This document shows, piece after piece, positions 24,555 through 30,509 of a stretch of DNA of 32,660 bases. The stretch lies in the NCBI GenBank assembly GCA_021604365.1, contig BQIZ01000020.1, forward strand, positions 1 to 32,660, in the 5' to 3' direction. Position 1 is the stretch's first letter; each line of letters starts with the position of its first letter. A model generated the notes under the pieces. That model was not told the DNA's origin, made no database searches, and saw only the letters and a program-made list of their open reading frames with translations. A program made the position numbers and the translations under genes. The stretch is from Nitrospirales bacterium (lineage in GTDB: Bacteria > Nitrospirota > Nitrospiria > Nitrospirales > UBA8639).

Positions 24555-27340
24555 CAGGTCTTCATTGAAGCCAGTTGTTGTTCGGTCATATTCAGAATTC
24601 CCAGCTCATCGACCAGTTTGGTACGACGGTCTTCTGATTCCTGGATTACGGAAGGCTCTGCCTTTTCCCTGAATTCAGGAGAGGATAACCGATTACCAAG
24701 GCGTTGCACTTCCTTCTCTTTTTCTCCAATTTGTTTCTGGATTTTTTTGACAACTTTAGGGAGGTCAATCTCTTTGGGAACGGGAATACCAATGGTACTG
24801 AAATAACCTGAAGGCAATTGTAATGTGCGGAGAGAAGGAATCTCCTGGTCTGTGATGACCGATGAGCGGAGAATTGACTCGATATAAGGCGCAAGTAAGG
24901 TTAGCGTGGCCGTATGGTTGGCCTGGGTGCTCGCCCCGTAGATCGAAGGTGTTTGAGTGGAGGAAATATTCAGAAAGTTTTGTCCGGTTCTCGCTGTGTT
25001 GACAAACGCTTGGAGAAGCAAGAAAGCCTGTTCGGCTTCAGCATTGACCCATTCCGGCTTTTCAGTGGGAAAGGGTTGCGTCATGATAGATGGCCCTTCG
25101 TGCGGGAAGGATTGCCAGATTTCTTCGGTAATAAATGGCATCACGGGGTGTAACAGCCGTTGGATGATTTCAAATGATTCCAAGAGCGTCTGGCGGGTGG
25201 CGGGCGCGTCCGGGTGATTTTCCTGCTGGAGGGAGGGTTTGGCGAGTTCGATGAACCAATCACAGTATTCATGCCAGATGAATTGATAGAGCGCGGAGGC
25301 GGCTTGGTCAAAGCGATAGTCTTCAAAGGCTTTGCTGACTTCACGAATCGTATGGTTCAGTCGGCTGAGAATCCATCGATCTGGAAAAGGTCGGAACTCG
25401 GCTGCGATTGATGTCCGTGGTCCATCCGCATAGAGATGAATAAATCGCGCCGCATTCCAAAGTTTTGTGACAAAATTTCGATATCCTTCGATGCGTTCTT
25501 CGGCCAGCTTAATGTCTCGTCCCGGTGAGGCCATTGAGGCCAGGGTAAACCTCAGCGCATCCGTTCCGTATTGGCGCATTTTGGTCAGGGGATCAATGAC
25601 ATTTCCTTTTGATTTGCTCATCTTCTGTCCCTCAGCATCCCGGACCAAGGCATGGATGTACACATCGCCGAATGGGACTTTTCCTGTAAACTTCAGGCCC
25701 ATCATGATCATTCTGGCAACCCAAAAGAACAGGATGTCTAATCCCGTGACGAGGGTCGCTGTTGGATAAAAGGTTTTCAGGTCTTCTGTGTTTTCTGGCC
25801 ATCCGAGGGTAGAAAATGGCCAGAGAGCCGAGGAAAACCAGGTGTCTAATACATCAGGATCTTGAAAAAGGTTGGTCCCTCCACATGTTGGACATGATTT
25901 TGGTGGAGTTCTTGATACGATGGGTTGAGCATCTGATGCTATAAAGCAACTCCTTGTGAGCTGGGCGGCAGGAATGTTTTCCTGGTCAGGTGCTTCGCCA
26001 GCTTGGCTGGTATTTAGCAAATGGTCTGTGTTGCAGTCTCGACAATACCAGGCGGGGATTTGATGCCCCCACCAGATTTGGCGAGAAATACACCAATCTT
26101 TAATCTGGCGCATCCAGCCCAGGTAATTATTTTTCCATCCATCGGGAATAATACGAATGTCACCCGCTTCAACTGCTTGGATAGCTGGAGTTGCCAGGGG
26201 TTGTATTTTGACAAACCATTGTGGGGAAAGGTACGGCTCAACAACGGTTTTGCACCGGTAGCATTTGCCAATGGCCATGGCGTGATCTTCGACCTTGGAG
26301 AGAAATTCCTGTTTTTCCAGGGCCTCTATCACAATGGCACGGGCTTCCTGCACGGACTTGGAGTTGAGCTCGGCTTGAAGTGGGGGGGCGGCTTGGGCCT
26401 CTTGGAGCCCCATTGGACTCATACGAGCTTGGAAGTCAAGTATAGCCAGGTGTGGAAGCCCGTGACGTTCGCCTGCTTCAAAGTCATTGAAGTCATGCGC
26501 CGGGGTAATTTTTACGGCTCCAGTTCCAAATTCCCGGTCAACTAATATCGGATCAGCCACAACCGGAATGGTTCGTGTCGTCAAAGGGACCCGAATTTCC
26601 TTTCCAATGTACTTCTGGTAGCGAGGATCCTCGGGGTGGACGGCCACTGCGGTATCTCCCAGAATGGTTTCTGGTCTGGTGGTGGCCACTATGAGAAAAT
26701 TCGTGGGATCGTCCACAAGGAAGTACTGAATGTGATAGAGCTTTCCCTTTGTTGGTTCATGCTCAACTTCAATGTCGGAAAGGGCCGTCAGGCAGCGAGG
26801 GCACCAATTAATTAAACGATCACCACGGTAAATGAGGCCTTCCTCGTACAGGCGAACAAACACTTCTCGAACCGCCAGGGAAAGTCCTTCATCCATGGTA
26901 AACCGAAGGCGGGTCCAGTCACAGGAGGCTCCCAACTGTTTTAGTTGTTCGATAATGGTATCTCCGGATTGATGTCTCCACTTCCAGACCCGATCGATGA
27001 AGGCTGGGCGCCCAAGGTGTTCTCGTGTTTGACCTTCCTGCGCGAGTTGTCGTTCAACCACATTTTGGGTCGCAATCCCTGCATGGTCTGTTCCGGGAAT
27101 CCATAAGGTGTTTAATCCCTGCATGCGTCGCCAGCGAACGATAATGTCCTGGATAGACGTATTGAGTGCATGTCCTATGTGGAGGGATCCCGTCACGTTT
27201 GGCGGGGGAATGACCAGACTAAAGGAAGGAGCGAGGTTGGTTGGGTCAGGCTGGAAGAGTTGGTGCTCAATCCAGTATGACCCCCATCGGTTCTCGACTT
27301 CACCGGGATTGTACGTTTTTTCTAATTGTGAAAATGCCAT
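24554..27340 (-). CDS. valS: Valyl-tRNA synthetase
   Basis: A class I synthetase of 928 residues. HIGH is at 54-57 in the segment PPPNVTGSLHIGHALN. The editing domain contains TTRPETILGDTAVAVHPED, and KMSKSKGNVIDP is at about 572. The anticodon-binding domain and a C-terminal coiled-coil arm (KKIQKQIGEKEKEVQRLGNR) follow. Cys pairs CYRC and CRDC plus CPTCGG in the inserted region may bind zinc. The frame remains open to 27490, but the ATG at 27340 (MAFSQLEKTYNPGEVENRW) matches the family start. It is the first gene of valS-nadC-birA-coaX and is divergent from the small basic gene at 27489. Confidence 0.97.
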   Translation of the reverse strand: MAFSQLEKTYNPGEVENRWGSYWIEHQLFQPDPTNLAPSFSLVIPPPNVTGSLHIGHALNTSIQDIIVRWRRMQGLNTLWIPGTDHAGIATQNVVERQLAQEGQTREHLGRPAFIDRVWKWRHQSGDTIIEQLKQLGASCDWTRLRFTMDEGLSLAVREVFVRLYEEGLIYRGDRLINWCPRCLTALSDIEVEHEPTKGKLYHIQYFLVDDPTNFLIVATTRPETILGDTAVAVHPEDPRYQKYIGKEIRVPLTTRTIPVVADPILVDREFGTGAVKITPAHDFNDFEAGERHGLPHLAILDFQARMSPMGLQEAQAAPPLQAELNSKSVQEARAIVIEALEKQEFLSKVEDHAMAIGKCYRCKTVVEPYLSPQWFVKIQPLATPAIQAVEAGDIRIIPDGWKNNYLGWMRQIKDWCISRQIWWGHQIPAWYCRDCNTDHLLNTSQAGEAPDQENIPAAQLTRSCFIASDAQPIVSRTPPKSCPTCGGTNLFQDPDVLDTWFSSALWPFSTLGWPENTEDLKTFYPTATLVTGLDILFFWVARMIMMGLKFTGKVPFGDVYIHALVRDAEGQKMSKSKGNVIDPLTKMRQYGTDALRFTLASMASPGRDIKLAEERIEGYRNFVTKLWNAARFIHLYADGPRTSIAAEFRPFPDRWILSRLNHTIREVSKAFEDYRFDQAASALYQFIWHEYCDWFIELAKPSLQQENHPDAPATRQTLLESFEIIQRLLHPVMPFITEEIWQSFPHEGPSIMTQPFPTEKPEWVNAEAEQAFLLLQAFVNTARTGQNFLNISSTQTPSIYGASTQANHTATLTLLAPYIESILRSSVITDQEIPSLRTLQLPSGYFSTIGIPVPKEIDLPKVVKKIQKQIGEKEKEVQRLGNRLSSPEFREKAEPSVIQESEDRRTKLVDELGILNMTEQQLASMKT

Positions 27341-27488
27341 AATGGTATCTTGAATTGGCGAAAAAAGTCCGATGTTATCACGGGCTGTATGGCCCTGCAA
27401 ATACAACCTCTTGTTCCCCTCATGGTGCCTATGGTAAAAGTGGGGCACTGGAATCCTAACAATCTCAATTAACTCAGGAGAATTGCTC

Positions 27489-27599
27489 ATGCCACGTGGT
27501 CGGCAAAAAGATCGTGATTTGCGAAGAAAGCATCGAAAAAATCAACAACGGGTAAAAGGTTTGGAAGTTGCCCGGCGCGAAAAAGGCAAAAAGAAATAA
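27489..27599 (+). CDS. Tiny, highly basic hypothetical protein, 36 residues
   Basis: ATG at 27489 with AGGAG nine bases upstream, stop TAA at 27597. The product begins MPRGRQKDRDLRRKHRKNQQ and ends EKGKKK. By my count 17 of 36 residues are Lys or Arg, with four acidic residues and no Cys, Trp or Phe. A good ribosome binding site and an intact short frame support a real gene, but length alone makes this less than certain. The composition suggests binding to RNA or the ribosome. I do not recognise the sequence as a known small ribosomal protein. It is divergent from valS and precedes a HAD hydrolase gene by 173 bases. Confidence 0.6.
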   Translation: MPRGRQKDRDLRRKHRKNQQRVKGLEVARREKGKKK

Positions 27600-27772
27600 T
27601 AGACTCATTTTGTGAAGTGGTCGTTGAAGTTTTAAAAGAGGATCGCTTCACTTCTTAATTTTCCTTCCTTACGTTTGATCTGTTTGAAAAAATCAATAAA
27701 ACCATTAATTTGAGGCAAGGGTTGGTCCACCGACCTTTTGGTCCTGATCCTCTGTTGGCTCAAATTTCCTCT

Positions 27773-28495
27773 ATGAGTTCATCTCCTATAAAAGTCATTT
27801 TTTTTGATGCTGTAGGGACCTTGTTCGATGTGAAGGGTTCAGTAGGGGAGGTGTATTTAACCTATGCCAAAAAATATGGGGTTCCCGACACTGAACAGAC
27901 CAAACAGGCCTTGAATGCAGCTTTTAAGCAAACGATGAAAGACATGCCTCTTCCGGTTTTCTCGGTGGAGCGGCCCGAAAGACTCAAACAATGCGAGCGG
28001 TTGTGGTGGTTTGATGTCGTGCATGCCGTTTTTTATCGGGTGGGTATGTTCGAGGGATTCGATGATTTTTTTGAAGAGGTATTTGAGGCGTTTGGCCAGG
28101 CTACCCATTGGGAACTTTTCCCTGATACATACGAAGTCTTAGGTCACCTAAAGCGGCAGGGCTTTGAACTCGGAATCATTTCCAACTTTGATAGCCGGTT
28201 TTTTCAGGTTTCCCGTGGGCTTGGCCTCAATGCGTTTTTTGATTCTGTAACCATTTCCAGCCTGGTCGGAGCTGCAAAGCCAGCCCAAAGGATTTTTTGT
28301 CATGCACTTGATGAACACATGTTAGTCCCTCAAGAAGCTCTTCATGTGGGAGATCATCCTATTGAGGATTTCGATGGGGCTCGACAGGCTGGTCTTCATG
28401 CTGTCTTGATTGATCGTTCTTCGAATGGCGCCTCTCATCCACAGACACTTTCAAGTTTGACCCAACTCTCTTCATATGACCTTTTGTATTCCTAA
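27773..28495 (+). CDS. HAD superfamily hydrolase, subfamily IA (REG-2/HDHD3-like)
   Basis: The 240-residue protein from the ATG at 27773 has all four HAD motifs. Motif I FFDAVGTLF carries the nucleophile Asp12 with Val in place of the second Asp, as often in REG-2-like members. Motif II is IISNFDSR, motif III Lys is in GAAKPAQRIF, and motif IV is HVGDHPIEDFDGARQAG. The helical cap lies between motif I and II (about 18-120). A small-molecule phosphatase role is likely and the substrate is unknown. The frame is open from 27710, but homology starts after MSSSPIK. Downstream lie only transposon remnants. Confidence 0.88.
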   Translation: MSSSPIKVIFFDAVGTLFDVKGSVGEVYLTYAKKYGVPDTEQTKQALNAAFKQTMKDMPLPVFSVERPERLKQCERLWWFDVVHAVFYRVGMFEGFDDFFEEVFEAFGQATHWELFPDTYEVLGHLKRQGFELGIISNFDSRFFQVSRGLGLNAFFDSVTISSLVGAAKPAQRIFCHALDEHMLVPQEALHVGDHPIEDFDGARQAGLHAVLIDRSSNGASHPQTLSSLTQLSSYDLLYS

Positions 28496-28581
28496 AGTAC
28501 ATCCCCTCCATTCAAATTTTCCTTACAACACTTTCTGTTGTGAATCCCATGGCAGACTTCCTATGAGTTTGTTGAGTCCTT

Positions 28582-29050
28582 TTATGATGCCGTGGCTCTT
28601 AGGTCCTGCCTGGTTATATTTGCCCGATGATAGGGTTTGTCATACGGCACCTGGTGCTGCCACATGCGGAAAATGATCTTCAACCATTTCGTCCTCAACG
28701 CTCGCAGTGTGTGGTTGTGCTGCTGCCACCGGGCGCGATTCTGTTGAAAATGAATTTTCCCCCATTCACTGTGTTTCAGCAACTGAAAGGCCAATTGCCA
28801 AATCGCCTGCCGGAGGTGCTTGTTGCCTGGGACACAGAGCCGGACTTGACAACGTTTCCCACTCTACGGCGTTCATTGGCTCAGCCCAAGCGTGATCAGC
28901 GTGGCCGGGGTTGGATAGTTTTTCAGAAAATCTAACGCCAGCTGTGTCGTAAAGTCGTCAAAGAGCTCCAACACGCAAGATGGCAAACGGCTTCCAGGAT
29001 GCCATGCGGCCTGTCCAAGGAGGACTTGACGCTGTCGATCCCGAGTCTCC
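28582..29050 (-). pseudogene. IS110-family transposase remnant, 5'-truncated and internally deleted
   Basis: On the minus strand a single reading frame shows two separate pieces of an IS110 transposase. The upstream piece (about 29050-28876) contains ELFDDFTTQLALDFLKNYPTP, the join between the DEDD and Transposase_20 domains. The downstream piece (about 28830-28585) contains PGNKHLRQAIWQ and then the family C-terminus LRTKWLKIIFRMWQHQVPYD. Two in-frame stops (28873-28875 and two codons later) separate them, and around 120 codons of the central Transposase_20 domain seem to be missing. The N-terminal DEDD catalytic half is absent: the sequence runs into the IS5 remnant at about 29050. It cannot encode an active enzyme. 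The exact right boundary is uncertain by tens of bases. Confidence 0.8.
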
Positions 29051-29054
29051 TTGG

Positions 29055-30052
29055 ATTCGTTGATATTACGACGCGCTAGGAGGCCCTCAGGCCCCAGGGC
29101 GATATCCCTTAGTTCCCCGTGCGCAGGTCGTTCCCTGGGACGTCTTTCGACCGCCCTTCGGCGCTCCAAGCGGACCCACAGTGGCCGGCTGCCCTTTGCA
29201 TGGTCAACGGCTTCAGGCTGCCAGCCCTCTAGAAGTATCCGATGCCCCAACAGAATATTTGCTCCGCAATCGTCTGTCGTGTATGCGCTTCCTGGCACTC
29301 GATCGGGCCAAGGCATTCCCGATGCGAAGCCCCTCGGGCTGTTTCGGGAACCCTCGGCGCCAGCGGACGTGGTCGAAGCTCTGGTCGAGCAATGGGACGC
29401 CTATCTGCCCGATCAGGGACTCCAACCGCGAGGGGGGCAACGGATCGATGCGGCCATGGTCCCGGTTCCGAACCAAGAGCATAGCCGAGAAGAAACTGCG
29501 GCGATGAAAGCGCACAAGAACCCCCCAGCGTGGGAGACACACCCGCCCCCCCGCCGGCAGAACGAGGTCGTCGAACGTTGGCTAAGCACGCAGGGGGACA
29601 ATCACCCGGGCTAGAAGAATCAGGGGGATGTCGACAAGCAGCATAAGGGAATTCGACGCGAGACCGTAACGCGGGCCGCTGTGAAGGACAGCCACGCCCT
29701 GGAGGCCGGGTGGCCCCCGGGGCCCGGCGGACGAGGCGTCGGGGCGGATTCAGCTGATCGCTCGCAGGAGCCCAACGCCTGGCTCAACACCCAGGACCTC
29801 CACTCCCATAGGCAGGAAAACGGCTTTCGGAACAAGCCTCTGCCGGTGCAGCCAAAACACCGGAGGCGCCGTCGAGCGCGGACGCGCGTTCGCGTCGAAC
29901 AAGTCTTCGGTCACCACGTGCCCGCGAGGGGCGGCCGAGCTTGAGCAAAGATCGGGCGTAAGAATCTTGGCGATAACGTCCAACGGGTATCGTTTCTCAC
30001 GGCCGCCAGTCGGCAGCAGGGGGGCTCCTACGGGGAGCGGGGAAGGCCTTGA
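29055..30052 (+). pseudogene. IS5-family transposase remnant, frameshifted, GC-rich
   Basis: Reading plus-strand frames piecewise restores an almost complete IS5-family transposase. The first part contains VPWDVFRPPFG at 29130, EVSDAPTEYLLRNRLSCMRF and LALDRA. A frameshift at about 29300-29315 moves to the frame of IPDAKPLGLFREPS, LVEQWDAYLPDQGLQPRGGQ and RIDAAMVPVPNQEHSREE. After an in-frame TAG at 29612 it continues with KNQGDVDKQHKGIRRETVT, GADSADRSQE, NTQDLHSHRQENG and TRVRVEQVFGHH. After a TGA at 29942 it ends with AKIGRKNLGDNVQRVSFL. The DDE positions (Asp in RIDAA, Asp in GADSA, Glu in RVEQV) survive. G+C is visibly far above that of the surroundings. It is a decayed insertion sequence; I could not identify its terminal repeats. 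Confidence 0.85.
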
Positions 30053-30258
30053 ACGTACCCCAGACAACCACGCACTCTCACGCACATGATGCTCAGGGCC
30101 TTCCGCCAATCGCTCAAGGGCCCCGTAAGGGTGGTTCCATAACTACGGGGTTTTTGAGGTGCCTTTAAATATGATGAGGTAAGCGAGGGAATAAGAATAT
30201 CAAGCTTGCGGGCCGGTGTGATAAGGAGAGAATTGTCGGTTTTCATGACAGACAAATA

Positions 30259-30324
30259 AACTATGTTTTGGTTTTTGTGCCAGATCATAACCTATAAAAC
30301 ATAGCAACTATGCTTTGATTTTTT
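30259..30324. repeat. Imperfect 19-base direct repeat flanking a 9-bp inverted repeat
   Basis: AACTATGTTTTGGTTTTTG (30259-30277) and AACTATGCTTTGATTTTTT (30306-30324) match at 16 of 19 positions with starts 47 bases apart. Within them CTATGTTTT (30261-30269) and AAAACATAG (30296-30304) are exact inverted copies. This could be a regulator site or a duplication scar. No function is assigned. Confidence 0.45.
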
Positions 30325-30420
30325 CTGCTGTTATTTTCAAACGTTACCATTGCCCAAAATACTGAATACTTGACCATTTTGGTCATTCAGGTTACGGTTT
30401 GAAATCAAGTTGTACCCATC

Positions 30421-30443
30421 AAGGCTGGTGCGGCCTTTTTTTT
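30421..30443 (+). terminator. Short intrinsic-terminator-like hairpin
   Basis: AAGGC (30421-30425) pairs with GCCTT (30433-30437) over a seven-base loop, and eight consecutive T (30436-30443) follow. The stem is only five pairs. It is 66 bases before the GTG of the next gene on the same strand, so it either ends a transcript entering from the left or acts as an attenuator in that gene's leader. Confidence 0.5.
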
Positions 30444-30509
30444 CATGATGACCTCTTTCCTGGTGTGGAATCCTTAAGTTAATACTCCCTCGTCAATAAC
30501 ACGAAACCC

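Larger units (their letters stand above)
30053..30509. other. Intergenic region with repeats and structured elements
   Basis: This 457-base gap starts GC-rich (probably still transposon-derived DNA to about 30140). It includes CCCCGTA...TACGGGG arms around 30120-30150 followed by five T. From about 30160 it becomes AT-rich, with a direct repeat, an inverted repeat, a bulged hairpin and an intrinsic-terminator-like element, each listed or discussed separately. A minus-strand frame at 30028-30288 has no homology I recognise and is not called. Confidence 0.4.

Noticed and set aside
28525-28550. ACAACA/TGTTGT hairpin after the HAD gene as terminator
   Set aside because: A six-base stem without any T tract is too weak to call.
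28873-29316. A 147-codon minus-strand frame as a single intact gene
   Set aside because: Only the part below about 29050 resembles IS110 transposase. The upstream part is antisense to the IS5-type transposase remnant.
29181-29614. Several long overlapping frames on both strands at 29051-29944 as separate proteins
   Set aside because: They arise from the high G+C content. Piecewise they are explained by one frameshifted IS5-family transposase.
30028-30288. Minus-strand frame of 86 codons next to the IS remnant
   Set aside because: It shows no transposase motif and does not supply the missing IS110 N-terminus. It has no ribosome binding site.
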